Assembly (NCBI GenBank): GCA_014055495.1
Contig: WIAG01000022.1
Span: forward strand, 1-58,894
Length of the DNA: 58,894 bases
Reading direction: 5' to 3'
Origin: Nitrospira sp. CR1.2
GTDB taxonomy: Bacteria; Nitrospirota; Nitrospiria; Nitrospirales; Nitrospiraceae
Shown: in pieces, positions 24,407 through 33,610 of the stretch
Layout: each line of letters starts with the position of its first letter
Position numbering within the stretch: the first letter of the stretch is position 1
The notes under the pieces: model-generated
Databases searched by the model: none
Told to the model about the DNA's origin: nothing
The model's input: only the letters and a program-made list of their open reading frames with translations
Position numbers and translations under genes: made by a program

Positions 24407-26128
24407 CTAGGCTCCGTTCACCGCGTGATCGACCAACCGATAGGCATTGCGCAGATACTGGCCGACCATCCGCTGCGTGTTGAAAAACGCCCCGTTGATC
24501 GCAATCGTGTGTGTCATGATCTCGATGAATCGGTCCCGGTCTTTGTAGAAGAGGGGCAACACCTGCTGTTCGAGTTTGTCGTAGAGCGCGGCCGCATGAC
24601 AGGCCTGCATCTCCTCCGACGGGGAGGCGCAGGCCTCGACCTTCTCTCCGATCGACCAGCCGGTCACACCTTCGATATGCCCCTCGACCCACCAGCCGTC
24701 CAGGATGCTCAGGCTGGGGACGCCGTTCATCGCCGCCTTCATGCCGCTGGTGCCGGACGCCTCCATCGGCGGTAACGGCGTATTCAGCCACACGTCCACC
24801 CCTGCGCAGAGCAGTCTGGCCAAGCTCATATCGTAGTTCGCCAGGTAGGCCACAGAGAGTTGCCCGCGCATGGCGTGAATGCGCCGGATCATCTCCTTGC
24901 CTTCCTCGTCCTGCGGATGCGCCTTGCCTGCGAAGACGAACTGAATGGGGCCCACCCCTTTCCCAAGGCGCTGCAACCGCTCGACATCGTGGAACACCAA
25001 CATGCCCCGCTTATACGCGGTGGCGCGGCGGGCGAAACCGATCGTGAGCACATCCCGATCGAAACCCGCGTTGGTCTCGCGATTCACCTCATCGACCAAC
25101 GCCAGTTTGGCCTCCCGATGGGCGGCCCAAATGTCCGCCCCGGGAATACTAATGGCGTAGCGCAGCGACAGTTGATCGTACCGCCAATCAGGCAGGTGAC
25201 GGTCGTACAGGCTCTGAAAGGCCGGAGCCGCCCAGGTCACGGCATGTACCCCGTTCGTAATGGAATGGATCGGGTACCCGGGATACAGCGAATGGGAGAC
25301 CTCGCCATGCCGCATCGCCACACCGTTGACAAACCGCGACCCGCGCAGGGCCAACAGCGTCATGTTCAGCGCGCCTTGATGCTGGCAGGCCTGCGCGAGT
25401 TCGCACCGCCGCGCCCCTAGTACCCGATGCGCCAGATCGGCGGGGAATTGATCATGGCCGGCCGGCACCGGGGTATGGGTGGTGAACACACAGTGCTCCC
25501 GCACCTTCTCGATCACTTCCGGCGGCACCTCTCCGTTTCTCGGCTGCGTCCCGATGGCCGCTTCGATCAAGGCCAGCACCAGCAGCGCCGCATGCCCTTC
25601 GTTGAGGTGGTACCGATGGATGTGGTCATGCCCCAGGGCTTGCAACAATGCGAACCCGCCGAACCCGAGGACCAGTTCCTGGCATAAGCGATAATGGGCA
25701 TCTCCTCCGTACAGCGAATCCGTGATGGTTCGGTCCCAAGCGCTGTTTTCGGGAAGATCCGTGTCGAGCAGATACACGGGCACGGCGTGTCCGGACATGC
25801 CGGTCACCACATGCCGCCAGGCGCGAACCAGCACCGGTCGCCCTTCGATCTCGACGAAAACACGCGGCTCCAGCGGCTCGGCAAAATCGCCGACCGTCCA
25901 GGCCACCGGCTCCTCGGACTGCCGACCTGCCCGATCGAGACGCTGATAGAAGTAGCCGCGCCGATGCAGCAGCGTGACGCCGACCATCGGCACGCCCAGG
26001 TCGGCGGCGGAGCGAATGGTGTCGCCGGCCAACACACCCAGGCCACCCGCGTACGTCGGCATCAACGGATTCAAGCCGATCTCCATCGAGAAATAGGCAA
26101 CCAGCGCATTGAGGCCTGGGCGTATCAT
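24407..26128 (-). CDS. glgP: Alpha-glucan phosphorylase (short GlgP type)
   Basis: This enzyme releases glucose-1-phosphate from glycogen-like glucans. The 573-residue length and N-terminal VAYFSMEIGLNPLMPTYAGGLG fit the shorter GT35 group. The pyridoxal phosphate region is EASGTSGMKAAMNGVPSLS, and GDAHYRLCQELVLGFGG and HLNEGHAALL are conserved blocks. It overlaps the trehalose synthase stop by four bases (ATGA, 26125-26128), so storage glucan breakdown and trehalose formation are translationally coupled. Confidence 0.93.
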   Translation of the reverse strand: MIRPGLNALVAYFSMEIGLNPLMPTYAGGLGVLAGDTIRSAADLGVPMVGVTLLHRRGYFYQRLDRAGRQSEEPVAWTVGDFAEPLEPRVFVEIEGRPVLVRAWRHVVTGMSGHAVPVYLLDTDLPENSAWDRTITDSLYGGDAHYRLCQELVLGFGGFALLQALGHDHIHRYHLNEGHAALLVLALIEAAIGTQPRNGEVPPEVIEKVREHCVFTTHTPVPAGHDQFPADLAHRVLGARRCELAQACQHQGALNMTLLALRGSRFVNGVAMRHGEVSHSLYPGYPIHSITNGVHAVTWAAPAFQSLYDRHLPDWRYDQLSLRYAISIPGADIWAAHREAKLALVDEVNRETNAGFDRDVLTIGFARRATAYKRGMLVFHDVERLQRLGKGVGPIQFVFAGKAHPQDEEGKEMIRRIHAMRGQLSVAYLANYDMSLARLLCAGVDVWLNTPLPPMEASGTSGMKAAMNGVPSLSILDGWWVEGHIEGVTGWSIGEKVEACASPSEEMQACHAAALYDKLEQQVLPLFYKDRDRFIEIMTHTIAINGAFFNTQRMVGQYLRNAYRLVDHAVNGA

Positions 26129-27399
26129 GTGGTCCCCAAGACCTGACGAATGAGCCGCAGTTCGTCCCGGACCAACCGGGGCATCAGAAAATGCTGTCGG
26201 ACATGTTCACGCCCGGCCCGCCCGAAGTCTCCCCGCTCGCCGGGATGCTGCAGCAGATGAAGCGCCCGCTCCGCGCAGGCTTCCACATTGTCGACCAGAT
26301 GCTTCTGGAACGGCTCAGGGAACTGCATCGGGATGCCGCCCGTGTTGCCGGCAACCACCGGCTTTTCCTTCCAGAGCGCCTCGGACACCACCAAGCCGAA
26401 TCCTTCCCGCAGCGATTTTTGGATCACGACATCGGAGCCGCGTTGAAAGGCATTCACCTCCATGCTGCCCACGCCGGACAGATTCGTGAACACAAAGAGG
26501 TCCGGATCGTTCGCAGCCTCCTCTTCGACCCGATCCAGAATCTCCCATCCCTCCGGATCGTCCCCCGCCATGGCACCGATCAGCACGAGTTGCACACCAG
26601 GGAGTTCCTCTTTGACAAGGCGATACGCGCGCGCCACGCCGAGCGGATCTTTCCACGGATCGAAACGGGACACCTGCAACAACAGCGGCCTGGTCGGGTC
26701 CACACCGGAGTCCGCAATCACCCGGCGGCACAAGTCGGCCGACAACTCCATGTTTTTGGTCGCGAGTGGGTCGATGGCGGGCGCGATGAACGCGATGCGC
26801 TTGGAGGCCAACTGGGGAAGCACGAATTGATCCATCGTGAACACGACCGCGTCATATTCTTCCAGGAGAGGTCGCAAAAACTGGCTGACATCCTTGTCCG
26901 GCGCGGAGCTGTCGATGTGACAACGCCAGATCCATTTGGCCCCGCGCGGCCCCGCGAAATGCCGAATGGCGGCAGGCTGCGGATCGTGCACGATGTAGAG
27001 GTCGTAGTCGTTGCCGAGCGCCTTCGCGCTTCGCTCATTGACCTTGAGATACAGATCCTGCTCGGCCTTTCCCAATCCATAATGGCCGCCCTGGAGCGCG
27101 TTATGGAACGATTTGGTGATGGCAAAAAAATCCGGTTCTCCGTGGATCAGCCGCCAATCGGCCTGCACGCCCAGCGCTTGCAGCATCGGGATGTATCGCG
27201 CCAAGAGTTCCGCCACGCCGCCGCCCGCTGCCGTCGAATTCACATGACAGATTCTGACTCCCTGCAAACTCTTGGCGAGCGAGGTCAGCTCCTCATACGT
27301 CTCCTCGCTGAGGAGGCTGCGATAGCCGCCCAGATTCGCCAGGATCGCCCCGCACCGGCGGCCGACTCCCACCTTGGGTAACTGCGTCTGTCCATCCAT
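26125..27399 (-). CDS. GT4 trehalose synthase (TreT-like)
   Basis: TreT makes trehalose from NDP-glucose and glucose. The 424-residue protein has the GT-B fold pattern with ICHVNSTAAGGGVAELL in the N-domain, PLLLQVSRFDPWKDPLG at the start of the C-domain and the acceptor region SLREGFGLVVSEALWKEKPVVAGNTGG. The family link to TreT rests on the N-terminal VNSTAAGGGVAE block. The ATG at 27399 has AAAGGCAGG upstream. Adjacent to glgP. Confidence 0.85.
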   Translation of the reverse strand: MDGQTQLPKVGVGRRCGAILANLGGYRSLLSEETYEELTSLAKSLQGVRICHVNSTAAGGGVAELLARYIPMLQALGVQADWRLIHGEPDFFAITKSFHNALQGGHYGLGKAEQDLYLKVNERSAKALGNDYDLYIVHDPQPAAIRHFAGPRGAKWIWRCHIDSSAPDKDVSQFLRPLLEEYDAVVFTMDQFVLPQLASKRIAFIAPAIDPLATKNMELSADLCRRVIADSGVDPTRPLLLQVSRFDPWKDPLGVARAYRLVKEELPGVQLVLIGAMAGDDPEGWEILDRVEEEAANDPDLFVFTNLSGVGSMEVNAFQRGSDVVIQKSLREGFGLVVSEALWKEKPVVAGNTGGIPMQFPEPFQKHLVDNVEACAERALHLLQHPGERGDFGRAGREHVRQHFLMPRLVRDELRLIRQVLGTT

Positions 27400-27428
27400 C
27401 GGTCCTGCCTTTCCTTCATCTGCATCCG

Positions 27429-27932
27429 TCAACCGAACGTGGCCCGCACCCACTCGCCGAGATAATGGGAAATCGCCACGACACTGAGCCCGATCAGCAC
27501 ATGCTCACCGATCACTTTCCAGGGGGGCACCCGTTGCGCCAACGCCAGGGCATAACTCAGCACGGCCAGCAGCGACAGGCCCCAGATCAGACAGACGACC
27601 AACGCGAGGTCCAGCGGCATGAACAGCACCGGCAGGGCGAAGGTCCCGGCGATGACGAACTTCGAGGCAAAGGTGGCGAGGGTGGAGGCCCAGATGTCAT
27701 GGGTATTTCCATGATTCTTCGATTCTTCGGCCACGTGGATCCCCAGCGCATCGGACATGGCGTCGGCCACCGCAATGGTCAGAATGCCTCCCAGAACGGC
27801 GGGCATGGAATGGGTGCCGGCATGCAGTCCGACCATCAGCCCGAGGGTGGTGATCACCCCGGACGTAAGCCCGAAACTGAACCCAACTTTCAGCGCGGTG
27901 CGCATGCCCGATCTCGTCTCCCGACGGGCCAT
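27429..27932 (-). CDS. VIT1/CCC1-like membrane protein
   Basis: Five membrane segments lie in 167 residues. The first block, GFSFGLTSGVITTLGLMVG, and the second, GGILTIAVADAMSDALGIHVAEES, resemble the VIT1/CCC1 iron-manganese transporter family. The length is shorter than classical VIT1 and metal-binding residues between helices are few, so transport is not assured. Start at 27932; an ATG at 27905 is also possible. Confidence 0.7.
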   Translation of the reverse strand: MARRETRSGMRTALKVGFSFGLTSGVITTLGLMVGLHAGTHSMPAVLGGILTIAVADAMSDALGIHVAEESKNHGNTHDIWASTLATFASKFVIAGTFALPVLFMPLDLALVVCLIWGLSLLAVLSYALALAQRVPPWKVIGEHVLIGLSVVAISHYLGEWVRATFG

Positions 27933-27966
27933 CCTGCGGCATCATCACGATCGACAGGAGGACCGG

Positions 27967-28614
27967 TCAACAGACCTCCTTTCCCGCTTCCCGCAGGCAG
28001 CCCGCAATCCAGTCGTTCACGGCGGCCAGCACGGCACTCACCGAACGGTTTGCCGCCAGGACTCCCCCGTACGCGTCTTCGCTTGGAGCCGCTTCCATCC
28101 GGTCAAAACTCCTGGCGCCCATCACCTGCTGCCTCTTCAGATCGGTCAATTGCGCGCGCAACCGCACTCGACTCCGGCTCGGCTTCTGCAGAAACTCCTG
28201 TTGTACCACCAGGCCCGACACATCCAGTTGATGGTCTGCCCGGAGGGCCGACGGCATGGGCACCACCACACGCCAATATCCCGACTGTTCGAGCGCCCGA
28301 ATGAGTACCGGTGTCAACATCCTGGACGGAGCGTCGACCCAGAAATGGTCGGCGTAGTAGTTCACTTCCGACGGCCGCTGCTGATAGGCGATCCGCGGTT
28401 GCTCAAATCCGGCCGCGGCCTGCGGTACGCCGACGAGCAACACACCGTGGGCGGCGACTCGCGGAAGCGCAGGCACGGGCCCTCCGTCCGTCTCCTCCGC
28501 CGTCAACACAAAGGTATGCACCGGACTGTCCGTCGATCGAGGCAACACGCAGGCCGTCAACGTGCAGGCCACCATGACCAGGACCAGTCTGCTCAGCCTA
28601 TGAGGATCGGCCAC
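27967..28614 (-). CDS. ABC-transport auxiliary lipoprotein (PqiC/LptE-like, DUF330)
   Basis: The GTG at 28614 has GGGAG upstream and gives a lipoprotein signal, LVLVMVACTLTAC. The rest (HTFVLTAEETD, PRIAYQQRPSEVNYYADHFWVDAPSRML) matches the periplasmic lipoprotein associated with MCE transporters. It is in the Mla-like operon after mlaD. It may pass lipid between membranes. Confidence 0.82.
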   Translation of the reverse strand: MADPHRLSRLVLVMVACTLTACVLPRSTDSPVHTFVLTAEETDGGPVPALPRVAAHGVLLVGVPQAAAGFEQPRIAYQQRPSEVNYYADHFWVDAPSRMLTPVLIRALEQSGYWRVVVPMPSALRADHQLDVSGLVVQQEFLQKPSRSRVRLRAQLTDLKRQQVMGARSFDRMEAAPSEDAYGGVLAANRSVSAVLAAVNDWIAGCLREAGKEVC

Positions 28615-28624
28615 GAGACTCCCT

Positions 28625-29587
28625 TCACTCCCCCGGACCCTTGGACTGAGACGAACGGCCAAGCACCAGCAGATTCGGTTGCCGTTCGACCTGTTGCGCC
28701 ACACGATTGAGAGTGGCGGTGAGTTGCCGCAGCTCCGTGACCAGCAACCCGGCATCGGCCAGGGTCTGCCGGGTAAACTGTTCGACGCCCGGCTTACTGG
28801 TCCCTACCATGTCGCCGACCGAGCGACTGGTTCGAGACCACTCTTCCGTCAGCTGTTGGAGTCCGGCGGCGGTCTGGCCGATACGGTCCAACAGGGCCGG
28901 CAACTGCGTTCCGATCCGTTCCGTGATCTTCGCCGTCTGTTCGGCCGCCAGTGTGGCGCCCTGGATGCCGCGATCCAGGCGGCCGCTCTGGGCCGCCAAC
29001 ACCGCGGTCGCCGCAGCAAGATCCTTGAGCACCTGCTTGACCAGCGTGCGATTCTCTTCATCCATCATCAAAGAGGCATTCTGGGCCAGACCGTTGAGAT
29101 GGACGACAAGATTCGCCAGCCCCTGATCGGACAACAACTTTGCCAGCGTGCCATCCAATCGCCCGAAGAGAGACGGCACGCTCTTGATGACCGGATAGGC
29201 CTGGCCGGCTTCCGGCGACAGCGGAGGCGCCTCCCGCGTGCCCCCAGTCAAATTCAACGTGACTAATCCCGTGAGGCCTTGCGTGACCAACATCGCCTGC
29301 GTATCGGTTTTGACCGGCGTGCCGGCGACGATATCCAGCGTTACGCGCACCTCTTCCGGATTCTCCGGATTCAGGACCACGGCCTTCACCCGCCCGACAT
29401 CCACGCCGCGATATTTCACGGTCGAATCCACACTGAGTCCGGAAACCGATTCCCTCGTATAGACATAATACCGATCGTAGATGCCGCGATAATCCGTCTT
29501 GCCCAGCCAGAAAATTCCCCCGAGCACCGTGAGACCCAGCAGCAGCACGAATCCTCCGACCACGATGTAGTTGACCTTCGGTTCCAT
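28625..29587 (-). CDS. MCE-domain lipid-binding protein (MlaD-like)
   Basis: A 320-residue protein with one N-terminal helix (NYIVVGGFVLLLGLTVLGG) and an MCE domain (residues 40-120; TVKYRGVDVGRVKAVVL). A long helical C-terminal region follows. It forms the periplasmic ring that delivers lipids through the ABC transporter. The ATG at 29587 starts directly at the anchor. It follows the ATPase gene closely. Confidence 0.9.
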   Translation of the reverse strand: MEPKVNYIVVGGFVLLLGLTVLGGIFWLGKTDYRGIYDRYYVYTRESVSGLSVDSTVKYRGVDVGRVKAVVLNPENPEEVRVTLDIVAGTPVKTDTQAMLVTQGLTGLVTLNLTGGTREAPPLSPEAGQAYPVIKSVPSLFGRLDGTLAKLLSDQGLANLVVHLNGLAQNASLMMDEENRTLVKQVLKDLAAATAVLAAQSGRLDRGIQGATLAAEQTAKITERIGTQLPALLDRIGQTAAGLQQLTEEWSRTSRSVGDMVGTSKPGVEQFTRQTLADAGLLVTELRQLTATLNRVAQQVERQPNLLVLGRSSQSKGPGE

Positions 29588-29597
29588 CCGACACCTC

Positions 29598-30425
29598 TCA
29601 GGCCCGCTCCGGCAAGGCCCCGGCATGGTTCTGTTGCGCGGCGCGTCCGCGCGGGCCGTGGAAATAGCCCTGGACGACGGGATCCTCCGACGCTGCGAGC
29701 GCCTCCATCGTGCCCATTCCCAACACCCGACCGTCGCCCAGAACCGCCACTCGATCGGCAATGCGCCACAAGGAATCGAGATCGTGCGTCACCATCACCA
29801 CCGTGAGACCCAGCAATCGCTTGAGGTCGAGCACCAGATCGTCGAAGCCTGCGGCGATCATCGGATCAAGTCCGGCGGTCGGTTCGTCGAGAAACAACAG
29901 TTCGGGGTCCATGACGATGGCACGGGCCAGCGCGGCGCGGCGCCGCATCCCGCCGCTGAGTTCGCTCGGAAATTTCACCGCGCTGTCGGGCGGAAGGCCG
30001 ACCAAGGCGATTTTTAAGGCCACAATTTCGCGAATCAGCCTTGCACTCAGCGCCGTATGCTCCTTCAGGGGCACGGCGACATTGTCGGCCAGCGTCATGG
30101 AACTGAACAGGGCCCCGTGCTGAAACATCACCCCAAACCGCCGATGGAGGGGAGACCCGTCCGGCTGTTCCAACTCACGACTGTTCACGCCTAAGAGGCT
30201 GATGGTTCCGGTCGTGGGCGTCAGGAGACCGATGATCTCCCGTAAGAGCGTCGATTTACCGCATCCGTTTCCACCGGCGATGGCAAACACCTCGCCGCGC
30301 ATGACCGTGAGGCTCACATCCTGATGCACGATCGCCGGCCCGAACCGGGTGGAGACATGGCTCACCTCGATCACGGGGAGGCCGACCTGCTCTGCCGTCG
30401 CGAGTGTGGAAGGCAACTTCTGCAT
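29598..30425 (-). CDS. ABC transporter ATPase (MlaF-like)
   Basis: The 275-residue ATPase has Walker A GGNGCGKST at residues 51-59, the signature ELSGGMRRRAALARA, Walker B LLFLDEPTAGLDP and a switch His in VMVTHDLDSL. Together with the permease and MCE protein it forms an Mla-type phospholipid transporter. The ATG at 30425 is in frame with a short N-terminal lead. Confidence 0.93.
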   Translation of the reverse strand: MQKLPSTLATAEQVGLPVIEVSHVSTRFGPAIVHQDVSLTVMRGEVFAIAGGNGCGKSTLLREIIGLLTPTTGTISLLGVNSRELEQPDGSPLHRRFGVMFQHGALFSSMTLADNVAVPLKEHTALSARLIREIVALKIALVGLPPDSAVKFPSELSGGMRRRAALARAIVMDPELLFLDEPTAGLDPMIAAGFDDLVLDLKRLLGLTVVMVTHDLDSLWRIADRVAVLGDGRVLGMGTMEALAASEDPVVQGYFHGPRGRAAQQNHAGALPERA

Positions 30426-30480
30426 AGGCGTCCTCACGCCTTCATCTCGACAGGATGTTCCCCATGGTTTCCCGCGAGGC

Positions 30481-30497
30481 CGCAGCACGGTGCTGCG
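30481..30497. other. Palindrome in the mlaE-mlaF spacer
   Basis: CGCAGCAC, one central G, then GTGCTGCG: eight-base arms separated by a single base, in the 151-base spacer between the permease and ATPase genes. It could form an RNA hairpin or bind a protein. Confidence 0.4.
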
Positions 30498-30576
30498 ACG
30501 CGAGAACGAAGAGAGAAGCCATCGTCGACATCCAGTGGCCCGGATGATTTCTGCATACCGTCGCGCGGCATCCCGG

Positions 30577-31716
30577 CTACAGGCTCCACCAATTCAACAG
30601 AATGCTGCATAGGGCATCGAACATGATCACCAGAAAAATGCTCTGCACCACGCTGATCGTCGTGTGCCGTCCCACGTCATCCACTCCGCCGCGAATCTGA
30701 AAGCCCTGATAGCAGCCGACCAGCGCGATGATGACGGCAAAACACGGCGCCTTGCCGATTCCGATGAGAAAATGGCGCAACGCGACGGCCTCCTCGAACC
30801 GCGTGAGAAAGGCGGTGAAACTCACGTTCAGCTGGTTCGATGCGATCAACATGCCGCCGAACACCCCCAACACATCGGCATACACCGTCAGCAACGGCAG
30901 CGCGACGACCAAGGCCAGCACACGCGGCAACACCAGCAGCTCGATCGGCGAGAGGCCGAAGGTCTGCAGCGCATCCAATTCCTCGGTCACCTTCATCGTG
31001 CCGATCTGCGCCGCATAGGCCGACCCCGATCGCCCGGCAATCAAGATGGCGGCGATCAGCGGCGCAATCTCCCGCAGCAGGGAGATACCCACCAAGTCCA
31101 CAATGAAGATGTTGGTGCCGAATTTTCTGAGTTGTTCGGCGCCCTGATACGCAATCACCACGCCGATCAGAAACGTCAGCAGGCCGGTGATCGGTAAGGC
31201 GTTCACCCCGTCGAGCCGAAGACTGTTCAGGGTACTGCGCCAGCGCAAACGAGCCGGCGACCGGAGCAGGTGCAGCAGCGCCGTCGACGTCCGGCCGATA
31301 AATTCCACCCCTTGCAGCACCTGCGTCCTGGATCTGCGAAGAAGCGCCGTGACCAGTTGCGTCCCGTTCGGCCGCACCGCGACATGGGCCATCATGACGC
31401 TCCAGTTGGCCGACACGAGACTCATCAGTTGCAGATATTCGGATCGTAACCCCTCAACCGTCACCTCACATCCGCGAAGGCGCGCGTCCATCACCGCGCG
31501 GGACAAGACCACTGCCCCACCGGTGTCGAAGGTCGCAATCCCGCTCCCCTCGAATCGAAACGCTCCACCCGTGGGCCAGTCCATCACCGCAAGGACACGT
31601 TCGACCCTGGCGACCTCGGACATCGTCCAGGCGCCCTGACAGCGCAGTGTGCGCCCTTCTACCAGGGTGACCGTCGCCGGCGATGCTCCACGTTCGGTTG
31701 TCGATCGACGAGCCAT
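30577..31716 (-). CDS. MlaE-like ABC permease with N-terminal STAS-like domain
   Basis: The 379-residue protein has an N-terminal soluble part (to about residue 95) similar to STAS domains (GIATFDTGGAVVLSRAVMDA), then the MlaE permease (LPITGLLTFLIGVVIAYQ, EIAPLIAAILIAGRSGSAYA, MKVTEELDALQTFGLSP). This single-gene fusion replaces separate MlaE and MlaB. The ATG at 31716 is used. First gene of the transporter operon. Confidence 0.9.
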   Translation of the reverse strand: MARRSTTERGASPATVTLVEGRTLRCQGAWTMSEVARVERVLAVMDWPTGGAFRFEGSGIATFDTGGAVVLSRAVMDARLRGCEVTVEGLRSEYLQLMSLVSANWSVMMAHVAVRPNGTQLVTALLRRSRTQVLQGVEFIGRTSTALLHLLRSPARLRWRSTLNSLRLDGVNALPITGLLTFLIGVVIAYQGAEQLRKFGTNIFIVDLVGISLLREIAPLIAAILIAGRSGSAYAAQIGTMKVTEELDALQTFGLSPIELLVLPRVLALVVALPLLTVYADVLGVFGGMLIASNQLNVSFTAFLTRFEEAVALRHFLIGIGKAPCFAVIIALVGCYQGFQIRGGVDDVGRHTTISVVQSIFLVIMFDALCSILLNWWSL

Positions 31717-31735
31717 GCTTGCTTCGCTGCACGCG

Positions 31736-32905
31736 TCACACCTGGTGCTGCTCCCGCAACCCGACAATCAGGTCCTTCTTGGTGATCAGCAACGCCCCCA
31801 GCCCGAAGAGCACGGTGCCCAAGGTCACCAGGCCGCCGACCACCGGCACCAGCGACAAGAGGGAATAGAGCACGAGCCCCACCAGAAACGGCTTGGCCAA
31901 GGATGTCGTCTCGTCTCCATGACGAAGCAGACACTGTCCGACGTAGATCATGGCGTAGATCCGCGCCACATAGACCGTCACCCCATACATTGCCAACAGA
32001 ATCACCCCCACCGGCAGGGCCAGCAACGTGACCACCAGACTCGCGGCAGCAATCGGTGTGACGAGCAACACCAGGCCCCCCACTCCCAGGGATGCCACCG
32101 GCTGCTCCCGTATCGTCGCCGTCACTCGGTATGAGAAGACGGGATAGACTCTCAGGAGGATCAGCCCCAGAATCAACGTGGACAGAAAACCGACGACAGC
32201 CGCCAGCACCCGCGCCCCGACGATTCCCTGCCGAGCCCGCTCCATGCTCCAGCCCTCCGGCAACGGGCGACGGGTGATCGCTCCCCGAACGGTGGCCTCT
32301 TCGTCGATCGAAGGCGCCGCCTCCCCCCAATACCGTAGCCGGCCGCCCACCGACGCTTTCGAGGTCAGGCGGACGGACTCGGCTGCCACGATCAGGTCGC
32401 GCTCAATCTCATTCGACAACGTCGCCCGCCATGCGCCGACCCGCGCATCGCGACCGACCGGCCCTTCCAGCTGAACATGCCCGCCACCCGCGATGAGGTT
32501 CTCGCGAATCTTCGCCGTCTCGGTCAGGTGAAGATCCACCCCGGCCAAGGTGGCATTTCTGCCGATTGTGCCGCTGATGGTGACTTGAGCACCCATCACC
32601 CGTGCGTCCTGAGCCACGGTGCCCGACAGAATGACCTTGGCCCCGGCGACGATCACATCCCCGTTGACGACACCATCGATCATAATGTCGCCGCCGGCCG
32701 CATAGAGATCGCCGTTGACGATCCCGGAGACTTCAACATGCGGTCCGAACGCGAAGTAATCGCCCTGCACCACCTGCCCCGCTCGCAAGACGGCTCGATC
32801 ACCCCACGGCGATCGCGGGCCAGCGCTATCGGCAAAGGCCGCCGGCGACGGCGCGCACATCAGCAGGACCAGAGCGGTTGAGCCGAACACATTTTTCAGG
32901 TTCAT
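31736..32905 (-). CDS. Bactofilin-like (polymer-forming) exported protein with C-terminal membrane helices
   Basis: A signal peptide (residues 1-25) is followed by 180 residues of short beta-helix-like repeats (VVNGDVIVAGAKVILSGTV, TISGTIGRNATLAGVDL) as in bactofilins. Then come four to five membrane helices (from AVVGFLSTLILGLILLRVY on). Bactofilins are usually cytoplasmic; this one is exported and membrane-bound. It overlaps the DUF2231 stop by four bases. Confidence 0.75.
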   Translation of the reverse strand: MNLKNVFGSTALVLLMCAPSPAAFADSAGPRSPWGDRAVLRAGQVVQGDYFAFGPHVEVSGIVNGDLYAAGGDIMIDGVVNGDVIVAGAKVILSGTVAQDARVMGAQVTISGTIGRNATLAGVDLHLTETAKIRENLIAGGGHVQLEGPVGRDARVGAWRATLSNEIERDLIVAAESVRLTSKASVGGRLRYWGEAAPSIDEEATVRGAITRRPLPEGWSMERARQGIVGARVLAAVVGFLSTLILGLILLRVYPVFSYRVTATIREQPVASLGVGGLVLLVTPIAAASLVVTLLALPVGVILLAMYGVTVYVARIYAMIYVGQCLLRHGDETTSLAKPFLVGLVLYSLLSLVPVVGGLVTLGTVLFGLGALLITKKDLIVGLREQHQV

Positions 32906-33330
32906 CGTGGTATGACTCCGGCTCCGTAACGATAGACCAAATCGCCGCCGAAATAACTCGCGACCACCAGCAGCAGCGATCCGGCAAGTCCAAGCCCCAA
33001 CACCAGCGCAGGACGCTCACGCATCACCCCCCAATACGACATCAGTCGCAGACCCAACAGGCCGACATAGACCCACAAGACGGCGAACGCCAGTTCCTCA
33101 TGTGTCTCGATGGCCTGCTTCGGGATGTTTCCAGCATGCTCGACCGCCTCTTCCGCAAAATGCCCTGTCACCACGGCTACTGCAGCCGCCAGTACTCCGA
33201 GCACCAGCAACGACAGGCTGGTCTCCCGAAACTGTTTCCCTCGCCACCGGAGGGCCAACAGATCGAACAGCCAACTCGCCAGCAGCAGGGCGATCGGGAA
33301 ATGGACGATCATCGGATGAATAGGATGCAT
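32902..33330 (-). CDS. DUF2231 membrane protein
   Basis: The 142-residue protein begins MHPIHPMIVHFPIALLLASW, characteristic of DUF2231, and has four helices. AAGGAGG precedes the ATG at 33330. Its TGA overlaps the bactofilin-like start (ATGA, 32902-32905), showing coupled expression. Function unknown; relatives are found near haem and redox proteins. Confidence 0.8.
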   Translation of the reverse strand: MHPIHPMIVHFPIALLLASWLFDLLALRWRGKQFRETSLSLLVLGVLAAAVAVVTGHFAEEAVEHAGNIPKQAIETHEELAFAVLWVYVGLLGLRLMSYWGVMRERPALVLGLGLAGSLLLVVASYFGGDLVYRYGAGVIPR

Positions 33331-33610
33331 GCAGCCTCCTTGGTACCCCCTCCCGTTTCGAGAGGTGTCGCGCCAATGACTCAATCCCTCGGCAGGCGGA
33401 TCGTGCGCCTCACCAGAGAGGTTGTGCGCCTGAGGAGTGCAAGGATGGAGCCCCCACCGCAACAGCAGGGATGGGGGGAAACCGTGTGGAGAAACGGCTG
33501 GTCGGACATCGCCTGTTCGCGAGATAGCGTGACAATCGGGGAGGTCTGCTACAGAGAAGGTCTGCCTCCCTGTGGCAGAATGCGACAGGAGCAGGCGCTG
33601 ATCACCTCGG

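Noticed and set aside
26191-27381. Plus-strand open frame of 396 codons over the trehalose synthase
   Set aside because: Antisense shadow; composition rich in Arg, His and Gln and without known motifs.
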